Shown: positions 18,450 through 25,683 of the stretch, piece by piece
Position numbering within the stretch: position 1 is the stretch's first letter
Layout: each line of letters begins with the position of its first letter
DNA from: Arthrobacter sp. Soc17.1.1.1
Lineage (GTDB): Bacteria > Actinomycetota > Actinomycetes > Actinomycetales > Micrococcaceae
Direction of reading: 5' to 3'
DNA: 64,000 nt
NCBI RefSeq assembly: GCF_036867195.1
Contig: NZ_JBAJII010000001.1
Location: forward strand, 372,001 to 436,000
The notes under the pieces: model-generated
Databases searched by the model: none
Seen by the model: the letters and a program-made list of their open reading frames with translations, nothing else
What the model was told of the DNA's origin: nothing
Position numbers and translations under genes: made by a program

Positions 18450-18974
18450 GTGGACAATCCGTATGAAGGCATCAGGGAATGGGTGCAGCAGCTGCCCGAG
18501 CTGGTTCAACCGCTCGGCGTCGGCATCGCCGGTATGGTCCCTTATATCGAGGGTGAGGGAGCCGCCGGCATCGGCATCATCCTCGGGATCAATCCGGTCG
18601 TGGCGGCCCTCGCTGCCATGATCGGCAACTTCCTGAGCGTGCTCGCCGTCGTCACCATCAGCTCACGTGTCCGCGAGAAGGTCGTGGCCGGCCGCGGGAA
18701 CGAGCGCGAGGCGCCCGATCCCGCAGCCGCCGCCCCATCAGCGCGGCGCGTGAAGGGGCAGCGCCGCCTGCAGGGCTGGCTCTCCCGCTTCGGTGTGCCG
18801 GGCGCGAGCCTCCTCGCCCCGCTTGCGCTTCCCACGCAGCTCACCGCCGCGTTCTTCGCAGCATCCGGGGTCCGGAAGGAGCGGGTCCTGCTCTGGCAGG
18901 CGATCGCCATCGTCCTGTGGACCGGTGTCATCGCGGCTCTTGCGACAGGACTCGTCGGGTTCCTGGGCTGGTGA
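18450..18974 (+). CDS. small multidrug export family membrane protein
   Basis: 174 residues from GTG 18450, chosen because AAGGAG (18438-18443) lies six bases upstream; ATG 18417 is an alternative. The pattern PYIEGEGAAGIGIILGINP followed by AAMIGNFLSVLAVV, a charged loop, then FGVPGASLLAPLALPTQLTA and a C-terminal helix fits the Sm_multidrug_ex membrane family, often annotated as small multidrug efflux. No transport substrate is established. It precedes a MerR/ABC exporter cluster. Confidence 0.75.
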   Translation: MDNPYEGIREWVQQLPELVQPLGVGIAGMVPYIEGEGAAGIGIILGINPVVAALAAMIGNFLSVLAVVTISSRVREKVVAGRGNEREAPDPAAAAPSARRVKGQRRLQGWLSRFGVPGASLLAPLALPTQLTAAFFAASGVRKERVLLWQAIAIVLWTGVIAALATGLVGFLGW

Positions 18975-19087
18975 CGGAAGCCGCAGGGTCTCCGGCCGGT
19001 GGGACGATGGGTCTCCCACGGGCCGGCTGATGGACAGGGCGCACAGCGACCGAACGGGCGGACGAGGACGCGGAAGGAGGAACGGGA

Positions 19088-19843
19088 ATGACGTGGAGCA
19101 CCCGCGAGATCGCCGAACTGGCGGGGACGACGGTGAACACCGTCCGCCATTATCACCAGATCGGCCTGCTCGAGCAGCCCGACAGGATGTCCAACGGCTA
19201 CAAGCAGTACCGGGTCCGGCACCTCGTGAGGCTCCTGAAGATCCGGCGACTGCGTGATCTCGGCGTCCCGCTCGACCAGATCGACGACGTGTCATTCGAC
19301 GGCGACTCATCGGCCCAGGCCCTGAAGGCGATCGATGCGGACCTCGCCATGAGCATCGAGAGGCTACAGCGCGCCAGGGCGGAGATCCAGGCGATCCTCC
19401 AGGGCTCCTCGGTGACGGGCGTCCCGGCGGGATTCGAGGACGTGGCGCCTCGGCTATCCGAGCCGGACCAGTCGCTGATGCTGATCTACTCCCAGCTGTA
19501 CGACGATGGCGCGATGCAGGACCTGCGAACCATGATCCGGCAGGATCCGGAGTCGCCGAGCAAGGAATTCGACGAGCTGGCCCCTGACGCCGATGAACCG
19601 GCACGCGCCGAACTCGCCGAACGCTACGCACCGACCATCGCCGATGCCATCAGGGACTACCCGTGGCTCACGGAGCCCGGGAAGCACCTCTCCAAGAGCC
19701 TCGAGGTCACCCGGACCACGGTCACCGAATCGCTCACGGCACTGTACAACCCGGCACAGCTCGACGTCCTTGCGCGAGCAAGCGTCATTGCCGGCGAACT
19801 CCTCAAGAAGGAACAGGGCACCGGGGACGACCACACTCCCTGA
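19088..19843 (+). CDS. MerR family transcriptional regulator
   Basis: 251 residues, with GGAAGGAGG upstream. The N-terminal winged helix is STREIAELAGTTVNTVRHYHQIGLLEQ followed by NGYKQYRVRHLVRLLKIRRL, then a dimerisation helix. The C-terminal 150 residues form a helical sensor-like region without metal-binding Cys, so a drug- or stress-sensing MerR (TipA/BmrR-like) is likelier than a metalloregulator. It precedes the ABC exporter genes in the same direction, which it probably controls. Confidence 0.88.
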   Translation: MTWSTREIAELAGTTVNTVRHYHQIGLLEQPDRMSNGYKQYRVRHLVRLLKIRRLRDLGVPLDQIDDVSFDGDSSAQALKAIDADLAMSIERLQRARAEIQAILQGSSVTGVPAGFEDVAPRLSEPDQSLMLIYSQLYDDGAMQDLRTMIRQDPESPSKEFDELAPDADEPARAELAERYAPTIADAIRDYPWLTEPGKHLSKSLEVTRTTVTESLTALYNPAQLDVLARASVIAGELLKKEQGTGDDHTP

Positions 19844-20001
19844 CCCGGGCCGCGGCGCCCGCGCCTCGATCGGCCCCGAGACACCTGTGTGCGGACTGCG
19901 CCGTATCCCGCCGCGACCATGCGCGCCGACTCGGGCGCTGCGATCGCGACCCGGACGACCTCTCCACGCACCACCAGACGACAATCACGAAGGACAGCAT
20001 C

Positions 20002-20961
20002 ATGATCGAAGTTCGAGGCCTCTCCAAGCGGTACGGCGCGAAGACCGCGGTGGACGACATCTCCTTCACCGTGCAGCCCGGCAAGGTGACGGGTTTCCTC
20101 GGCCCGAACGGCGCCGGAAAGTCGACCACCATGCGCATGATCGTGGGCCTGGACAACCCCAGCGGCGGACGGGTGACCGTCAACGGCCGGCCCTACGCCC
20201 AGCACCGCGCACCGCTCCGCGAAGTGGGTGCGCTGCTTGATGCGAAGGCCGTCCACACGAAGCGCTCGGCGTACAACCACCTCCGCGCCATGGCGGCCAC
20301 GCACGGCATCCCGAACAGCCGGGTCAGGGAGGTCATCGAACTCACCGGGCTCGGCCCGGTGGCCACGAAACGCGTCGGCGGGTTCTCCCTCGGCACGGGC
20401 CAGCGCCTCGGGATCGCGGCGGCCCTCCTCGGTGACCCCCACACGGTCATCCTCGACGAGCCCGTCAACGGCCTCGACCCCGAGGGTGTCCAGTGGGTGC
20501 GCCACCTCGCGAAGGATCTCGCCGCGGAGGGGCGCACCGTCTTCCTCTCCTCCCACCTCATGTCGGAGATGGCCCTGACCGCCGACCACCTCATCGTCAT
20601 CGGCCGCGGCCGCATCATCGCCGACGCCCCCATCCAGTCGATCATCGACGGCCAGGGCAAGGTGCGCGTCCGGGTCCGGGCCGAGCGCCCACAGGACCTC
20701 CTCGCCAGGCTCGGCGGCGGCATCACCTCGCAGATCATCGAACCCGAACTCGTCGAGATCACCGGCGTCGAACCGCGCCGCATCGCCGAGGTCGCGCTCC
20801 GGGAGGACCTCCTCCTGTACGAGCTGACTCCCCTCCAGGTGACCCTCGAGGACGCCTACATGCAGCTCACGCAGCACGACGTCGAGTACCAGTCCCAGGA
20901 TCGGACCGACTCCACGACCACCACCTCGATCCCCGATCCTGCAGGAGCGCCTCGACCATGA
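20002..20961 (+). CDS. ABC exporter ATP-binding protein
   Basis: 319 residues from ATG 20002 (AGGA eight bases before). Walker A GPNGAGKST near residue 39, a divergent signature FSLGTGQRLGIAAALLGD, Walker B TVILDEPVNGLDPEG and H-loop SSHLMSEM. The layout is that of DrrA/BcrA-type antibiotic exporters with a C-terminal regulatory extension. The signature has Thr-Gly-Gln in place of the usual Ser-Gly-Gly. Its stop overlaps the permease start (ATGA). Confidence 0.93.
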   Translation: MIEVRGLSKRYGAKTAVDDISFTVQPGKVTGFLGPNGAGKSTTMRMIVGLDNPSGGRVTVNGRPYAQHRAPLREVGALLDAKAVHTKRSAYNHLRAMAATHGIPNSRVREVIELTGLGPVATKRVGGFSLGTGQRLGIAAALLGDPHTVILDEPVNGLDPEGVQWVRHLAKDLAAEGRTVFLSSHLMSEMALTADHLIVIGRGRIIADAPIQSIIDGQGKVRVRVRAERPQDLLARLGGGITSQIIEPELVEITGVEPRRIAEVALREDLLLYELTPLQVTLEDAYMQLTQHDVEYQSQDRTDSTTTTSIPDPAGAPRP

Positions 20962-21839
20962 CCACGAATACCACCACCCCGACCCTCCAAGAGACTCGAC
21001 CACCCATGCACCGGACCGATCAGGGGATCACCTTCGGCCGTGTGCTGAGGTCCGAATGGATCAAGGTCACCACCGTCCCCTCGACCGTCATCCTGATCCT
21101 GGCGACCGTCATCGTCATGATCGGCCTCGCCGCCCTCTCCGCCTGGTCGTTCGTCGTGCTGGCCCGATCCGACGCGCAACTGCCACCGGACGTACAGGTG
21201 CCGGCGGAAGGACCGGGTAGTGCAGCCTTCCTGGCACTGACCGTCCCCGCGTCCGGGCTGATCTTCGGCCAGCTGCTCCTGGCCTCTCTCGCGGTCGTCC
21301 TGATCGCCTCCGAGTGGGCGACAGGCATGATCCGCTCCACGCTCGTGGCGGTACCGGGACGCACCCGGGCGCTTCTCGCGAAGGCGCTCGTCGTCGCGGC
21401 GATCGCGTTCCTCGTCGGCTTCGCGAGTGCGCTGCTGTCCTACGTCGTCGCGCAGCCGATCCTGGGCGGGGCGGATTTGACCTTCTCCCTCACGGAGGAC
21501 AGGGTGTTCCTCTCGATCGTGAACAGCGGGACCTACCTCGCGCTCGTCGCGCTGATCTCCCTGGCGATCGGCATCCTGCTCCGCAATACCGCAGGCGGCA
21601 TCGTCACCACGGTGGGCCTGTTCTTCGTCCTGCCGGTCGTCGTCCAGCTGCTCACCGGATTGGCCGGGTGGGTTGCGGACGCAGGCCGCTTCCTCCCGGG
21701 CGAGGCCGGCCAGGCGATGGTGGCCATCACCACGGCCGACGGCGCACTGCCCCCCCTCCAGGGCGGGCTCACCATGGCCGCCTGGGCGCTCGTCCTCATG
21801 ACAGCAGCTCTCGTCGTGACCAGGAAGCGTGACGTCTGA
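20958..21839 (+). CDS. ABC-2 type exporter permease
   Basis: 293 residues, ATG 20958 overlapping the ATPase stop. About six transmembrane helices; the first follows FGRVLRSEWIKVTTVPST, a common ABC-2 permease entry motif, and SEWATGMIRSTLVAVPGRT is the coupling segment. It pairs with the ATPase to make one exporter; substrate unknown, drug or lipid likely from the family. Confidence 0.9.
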   Translation: MTTNTTTPTLQETRPPMHRTDQGITFGRVLRSEWIKVTTVPSTVILILATVIVMIGLAALSAWSFVVLARSDAQLPPDVQVPAEGPGSAAFLALTVPASGLIFGQLLLASLAVVLIASEWATGMIRSTLVAVPGRTRALLAKALVVAAIAFLVGFASALLSYVVAQPILGGADLTFSLTEDRVFLSIVNSGTYLALVALISLAIGILLRNTAGGIVTTVGLFFVLPVVVQLLTGLAGWVADAGRFLPGEAGQAMVAITTADGALPPLQGGLTMAAWALVLMTAALVVTRKRDV

Positions 21840-21874
21840 CCTCCATGCCCTCCGGCCTCGCCGGAGTAAGAACC

Positions 21875-21918
21875 CTCGCCGGGAAGCTGCGGAGCGAACG
21901 CCGCAGCTTCCCGGCGAG
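21875..21918. terminator. perfect 18-bp stem hairpin
   Basis: Perfect inverted repeat, 21875-21892 against 21901-21918, with an 8-base loop (agcgaacg). It sits 35 bases after the permease stop and ahead of the convergent SDR gene. No T-run follows on either strand; it probably terminates transcription from both sides. Confidence 0.7.
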
Positions 21919-21968
21919 CCACCGCCACCGTCGCAGCTGCCGACAGGGCGGAGCCGCACCGTTCGACA

Positions 21969-22622
21969 TCATCCGGTCAGTTGAGAGCGAACCGCCTCGG
22001 CGAACGGCGTCTCCCCTCGCGTCAGTTCGAGGATCCGCCCGGTGATAAAGGGCTGGTGCAGGAGCTCGACCAGCACGTCGGCAACATCCTCACGAGGAAT
22101 CTCCCCATGGTCCGCGGCAGGGCCGAGAGTCACACGGCCCGATCCCGTCTCGTCGGTCAGCAGCGAGGGTCGAAGAACGAGCCACTCCAGGGACGACCGA
22201 CTGACCCGGACGTCGACCGCCTTCTTCACGGCGAAGTAATGCTCCTCGTCGTCGCTCAGCGTGCGCTCCCGCCACGCTTCGGGGAAGACCGACACCAGGA
22301 CGAACCGTCGAAGTCCGATGCGCTCAGCAGCGGCAAGACTCGTCCCGACGGCGGTGCTGTCGATCGCATCCGTGACGGCACGCGGGCCACCGTTGGAGCC
22401 GGCTGTGAAGACGATGGCGTCCACGCCGGCGAGGAGGGGGATCAGATCATCCGCAGTCAGCGTGGACAGATCACCGACGTGGGCGCGGATCCCCGCCTCC
22501 GACAGACGGCGTTCCTGCTGCCGGCTGCGAACCAGACCGGACACCTGATCACCCCGCGCCCGGAGCCGTTCGGCCACGAGGCCACCGATCGCGCCGCTGA
22601 TCCCGATGATGAATACGTACAC
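21969..22622 (-). CDS. NAD(P)-binding atypical SDR / NmrA-like protein
   Basis: 217 residues from GTG 22622, preceded by ggaggaggag. FIIGISGAIGGLVAERLRARG is a Rossmann loop with GxxGxxG-like spacing; VDAIVFTAGSNGG and VLRPSLLTDETGSG are typical of YwnB/NmrA-like NAD(P)-dependent reductases or flavin-reductase relatives. The usual SDR YxxxK pair is not clear, so enzymatic activity is uncertain. Same strand as the next gene (alpha/beta hydrolase), 62 bases downstream of it. Confidence 0.8.
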   Translation of the reverse strand: MYVFIIGISGAIGGLVAERLRARGDQVSGLVRSRQQERRLSEAGIRAHVGDLSTLTADDLIPLLAGVDAIVFTAGSNGGPRAVTDAIDSTAVGTSLAAAERIGLRRFVLVSVFPEAWRERTLSDDEEHYFAVKKAVDVRVSRSSLEWLVLRPSLLTDETGSGRVTLGPAADHGEIPREDVADVLVELLHQPFITGRILELTRGETPFAEAVRSQLTG

Positions 22623-22684
22623 GGATCTCCTCCTCCACGTCGGACGGGTGGTTCAGGCTCCGTTCTACCCGACCCGGAAGCCTG

Positions 22685-23638
22685 CTACGCCCCTGCTTTG
22701 TTGTCGGCGCGTCCGATCGGAGCGGCGCTGTCACTGAACGCTGCGCGGGCCGCGTCCCAGCTCCTCGCGTCCACCTGGAGGGCGGTACGGAGGTAGGCGG
22801 TGGTCATCCGTTGGACGACGGCGACCCGTTCCGGGTTCTCGTCGGTCGTCTCGGCGACCTCGTATCCGACGATGCCGCCGATCGCGTGCTCGGCCCCGTA
22901 GAAAGTCAGGAGATCGGTGGCGCCCGGGCTGTACGTGTAGGCGTCGGTGAACCAGTCCGGCCCGCGGCTGGACATCTTCGACTGGTCGCGATCACCGGCG
23001 ACGACGAGGGTCGGCGTCGTCAACTCGTGAAACGAGGGGCGCATGAAGGGGAAATTGGCCTGGGCGAACGGATGCAGGTCGTCACCGCCGATCCCGGTTG
23101 CTGCGAGGAGGATTCCCGCGGTGACGCGGCTGTCGGACATGTCCTCGCCGACCTGGCCCGCTTCATCGAGGATCCGCGCTCCGAGGAGCGCCTGCGCCGT
23201 CTGGCCACCCCAGGAATGGCCTGCTGCGGCAACGCGACTGCGGTCGACGCGGCCGACAAGTCCGGGGACGGCGGCCTCGATGCTGTCCAGCTGGTCGAGG
23301 ATGCGGGTGAGATCCGCGATCCGCTCGGTCCAGATCGTCGGGAACACCGGGTGGTCGAACCCGAATCCGTTCCGCCGGGAGTCCAGGTGCGTGGGTTGGA
23401 TCACGACGAACCCGCGGGAGGCCCAGAACGCCGTGAGCGGCGCGTACCCGTCGAGGTTCCATCCGTTGCCATGGGAGAACACGACGACAGGGAGGTTCGT
23501 GCCGCTCGCAGGGGCGGACACCCGCACCTCCAGGGGGACGGCGCGGCCGGGAGCGGACAGCTGGACAGGGGAGACCGAGATCACCGGGGTCCCGGCACCG
23601 ATCACGGGATCGAGCGCTTCGACGGATGCCGGAGTCAT
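22685..23638 (-). CDS. alpha/beta hydrolase (PAF-acetylhydrolase/lipase-like)
   Basis: 317 residues. VVVFSHGNGWNLDGYAPL forms the oxyanion region, AAAGHSWGGQTA is the nucleophile elbow (Ser near residue 145), VVAGDRDQSK carries the likely catalytic Asp and FYGAEHAIGG the His. The fold resembles chlorophyllase/PAF-acetylhydrolase-like esterases; substrate unknown. No signal peptide. It is divergent from a TetR regulator across 117 bases containing paired inverted repeats, so it is very probably the regulator's target. Confidence 0.85.
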   Translation of the reverse strand: MTPASVEALDPVIGAGTPVISVSPVQLSAPGRAVPLEVRVSAPASGTNLPVVVFSHGNGWNLDGYAPLTAFWASRGFVVIQPTHLDSRRNGFGFDHPVFPTIWTERIADLTRILDQLDSIEAAVPGLVGRVDRSRVAAAGHSWGGQTAQALLGARILDEAGQVGEDMSDSRVTAGILLAATGIGGDDLHPFAQANFPFMRPSFHELTTPTLVVAGDRDQSKMSSRGPDWFTDAYTYSPGATDLLTFYGAEHAIGGIVGYEVAETTDENPERVAVVQRMTTAYLRTALQVDARSWDAARAAFSDSAAPIGRADNKAGA

Positions 23639-23689
23639 GGCAGGTTCCTTTCTATGGGCAGCGCTCTGCGATACTGATTATCGGAGCGC

Positions 23690-23719
23690 CGTTCCATAAT
23701 ATTACGGAACAGCGTTCCG
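23690..23719. promoter_or_regulatory. divergent promoter with TetR-type operator
   Basis: Half-sites GTTCC (23691), GGAAC (23706) and GTTCC (23714) make two overlapping inverted repeats: CGGAAC-AGC-GTTCCG (23705-23719, perfect) and GTTCC-N10-GGAAC (23691-23710). The AT-rich ataatatta between them is a plausible -10 on either strand. Position between hydrolase and TetR gene supports auto-regulation. Confidence 0.7.
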
Positions 23720-23755
23720 CAATGCAAGCCTTCTGTCGAGCCGCGAGGAGAGCAC

Positions 23756-24382
23756 ATGCCCGATGCCCGGAGTGAGCAGCCGCGCTCTGCACAGCCCAAA
23801 CAGGTGGGCCGCCCACGGCGGAGCGAGCAGGTGCTGCTTGACGCGGCTGCCGCGGTGTTCGTGATGTCCGGTGTCGACGCACCGGTCCGGGAGATCGCGG
23901 CGAGGGCCGGTGTCGGCGTCGGGACGATCTATCGCCACTTCCCGACACGTCCGGAGCTCGTGGTCGCGGTGTACCGGCACCAGGTCGAGGCGTGCGCGGA
24001 TGCCGGCCGGCGATTGCTTGAGGAGAGCGCGACACCCGAGGCAGCCCTACGGGCATGGGTGGCCCTGTTCGTGGAGTTCCTGATCACCAAGCACGGGCTC
24101 GCCGGCGCGCTGCAGGGCGACAGCGCGGGGGCTGACGCCCTGCACGCGTACTTCGTCGATCGCCTCGTCCCTGTCTGTGGTGCACTCCTCGAAGCCGCCC
24201 GGGAGCCGGAGGCCGTAGGGACGGAGATCGATGCGTACAACGTCCTCAAGGGCATTGGAAACCTCTGTGTCGGCGCCGCTGGTGACCCTCGCTACGAGGC
24301 CGGCGTTCTTGTGCAGCTGCTCATCTCGGGCGTACTTGCTCGTGGAGGTCCTGCACAGTTGCCGGCGGGTGAGGCGGAGTAG
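23756..24382 (+). CDS. TetR family transcriptional regulator
   Basis: 208 residues. The TetR N-terminal helix-turn-helix is clear: VFVMSGVDAPVREIAARAG followed by VGVGTIYRHFPTRPELVVAV. The C-terminal ligand domain matches the general TetR C-terminal class (helical, ending LLISGVLARGG). It presumably represses the divergent hydrolase gene through the repeats at 23690-23719. Confidence 0.92.
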   Translation: MPDARSEQPRSAQPKQVGRPRRSEQVLLDAAAAVFVMSGVDAPVREIAARAGVGVGTIYRHFPTRPELVVAVYRHQVEACADAGRRLLEESATPEAALRAWVALFVEFLITKHGLAGALQGDSAGADALHAYFVDRLVPVCGALLEAAREPEAVGTEIDAYNVLKGIGNLCVGAAGDPRYEAGVLVQLLISGVLARGGPAQLPAGEAE

Positions 24383-24414
24383 GAAGGGCGTCGGCGCAGG
24401 AGCTCTCCGTCCGG

Positions 24415-24684
24415 GTGAGCAGCAGAAGCACATCCGCGCCGCTGCGGGCATACATCGAATCGGTCGGCTGAAAGCTCCACGGATTCTGGTACGCCTTCGG
24501 CACCCACGACGGCTACAACGTGTGGGAGGCTCCCGACAACGTGTCCATGGCGGCGGTCGCGCTGGCGATCAGCGGAGGCGGCGCACTGAGCTCGTTCGAG
24601 ACGACAGTCCTCCTGACCGTCGAGGAGACGATGGAAGCGATGCGGAAAGCCGAGCAGATCACGTACCGGTCTCCCGGCACCTGA
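24415..24684 (+). pseudogene. GYD-domain protein remnant with internal stop
   Basis: After an in-frame TGA (24469-24471) the frame reads KLHGFWYAFGTHDGYNVWEA, then PDNVSMAAVALAISGGGALS, and ends YRSPGT at the stop 24682-24684: a clear GYD-domain C-terminus. The frame before the stop reads RAYIESVG, which continues the family pattern, so TGA replaces an expected Gly codon (GGA in one step). The usual N-terminal strand (Met-Pro-x-Tyr…) is missing. Substitution plus 5' loss marks it as a pseudogene; the 70 codons after the stop have no good start. Confidence 0.65.
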
Positions 24685-24894
24685 CGCCCGAGCGCCCGGT
24701 CTGCAGGCCGGGCAGCCGGCATCCGACCGGGTGGACAACCCGCATTGACATCCGCTCCCACCGGGAGCACGCTGTGACCCTCGCTCGCACATGTTCGGCC
24801 CGGCCCCGGCAGGGCACCGCCGAACCTTCATCGCAGGAGCGCCCGGTCTCTCCTCCGGACACATGGTTGGAATCCGCTCACCGAGGAGGACGCG

Positions 24895-25269
24895 ATGTCC
24901 GCAATCACTGTCAATGCCCTTGAAACCCGATCGTTCGATGATCCCGATGAGAAGCGCCGTCCGCCCAGGACGAAGGTCGACGTGGTCAGCCTCGGCAACA
25001 CCACGCTGGGAAGGTTCACCTTCGAGCCCGGTTGGCGATGGTCCGAGACCGTCAAGACGGTGGTGCACACCGAGAGCTGCCAGAACAACCACCTGGGTGT
25101 CTGCACTGCCGGGACGCTCGAAGTGGAAATGGAGGACGGCACGCACACCACCATCCATGCCGGCGACGCTTATTCGATCCCCGCCGGTCATGATGCCTGG
25201 GTCGGGAACGACGAGACGTTCGTGGGGTACGAGGTCATGAGCGCGGCCGTCTATGCCAAGCCTGCCTGA
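24895..25269 (+). CDS. cupin domain protein
   Basis: 124 residues, GAGGAGG before the ATG. A single cupin barrel: FTFEPGWRWSETVKTVVHTE, CTAGTLEVEMEDGTHTTIHA, GDAYSIPAGHDAWV. The metal site is poorly kept (the usual HxH is SCQNNH-like), so it may bind a ligand without catalysis. It is the last host gene before the mobile element. Confidence 0.88.
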   Translation: MSAITVNALETRSFDDPDEKRRPPRTKVDVVSLGNTTLGRFTFEPGWRWSETVKTVVHTESCQNNHLGVCTAGTLEVEMEDGTHTTIHAGDAYSIPAGHDAWVGNDETFVGYEVMSAAVYAKPA

Positions 25270-25283
25270 TCCCACACAGCGAA

Positions 25284-25322
25284 AGGCCCCGGTTCCCTCT
25301 GCTTCCAGGGGGACCGGGGCCT
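25284..25322. terminator. hairpin after cupin gene, old tRNA-Ser terminator
   Basis: Stem from 25284 (aggccccggttccct) pairs with agggggaccggggcct ending 25322. It lies after the cupin stop on the plus strand. On the minus strand it sits just beyond the displaced tRNA 3' end at attL and is followed by cctttcgc, so before integration it would have ended the tRNA-Ser(CGA) transcript. Confidence 0.7.
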
Positions 25323-25329
25323 CGCTACG

Positions 25330-25356
25330 TGGCGGTGACGGTGGGATTTGAACCCA
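25330..25356. repeat. attL, 27-bp direct repeat
   Basis: Identical over 27 bases to 39551-39577 and diverging immediately on both sides. It corresponds to the tRNA T-arm 3' half, acceptor strand and CCA. It is the displaced original tRNA 3' end. Confidence 0.92.
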
Positions 25357-25460
25357 TTATCTTAGTCTGATGGGTGCAAGCCACCGCATCGGGAAGCCCG
25401 GCAAATCAGCATTTCTGACCAATCTACTCACAGCAAGACACGTGTGCTCACAGGTACTCC

Positions 25461-25478
25461 TGCACCAAAATGCACCAC
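25461..25478. repeat. paired TGCACCA motifs near attL
   Basis: tgcaccaaaatgcaccac: two TGCACCA heptamers ten bases apart. A close copy lies near the other end at 39484-39502. Position and repetition suggest arm-type binding sites for the integrase or excisionase; inferred. Confidence 0.55.
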
Positions 25479-25607
25479 AACAACTCGACGCTCCACGTTC
25501 AGAGTCGGCCGGCTCAGCCTTCCAATGTTCCTGCACGCGGAGCTTGGGGCAGCCTTTGGGCGTCTTGGTCATCCCACTGCGGGCATGTATGCTGAGATCA
25601 ACACGAT

Positions 25608-25638
25608 AGGCCCGCTTCTCTAAATGAGACGCGGGCCT
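25608..25638 (+). terminator. hairpin in Abi gene leader
   Basis: aggcccgc (25608-25615) pairs with gcgggcct (25631-25638), followed by gttctctttct. A TATGCT at 25587-25592 could be a promoter -10 just upstream, in which case the hairpin would sit at the 5' end of the abi transcript. Otherwise it is a terminator-like structure insulating abi. No gene is seen in 25357-25683. Confidence 0.45.
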
Positions 25639-25683
25639 GTTCTCTTTCTACCCCGATGTCGGGAACGCCAGGATGATAACCAC

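Noticed and set aside
25357..25572. Minus-strand 71-codon frame ending at attL
   Set aside because: It covers the TGCACCA arm-like motifs, ends exactly at the recombination junction and has Cys/Arg-rich non-protein-like composition.
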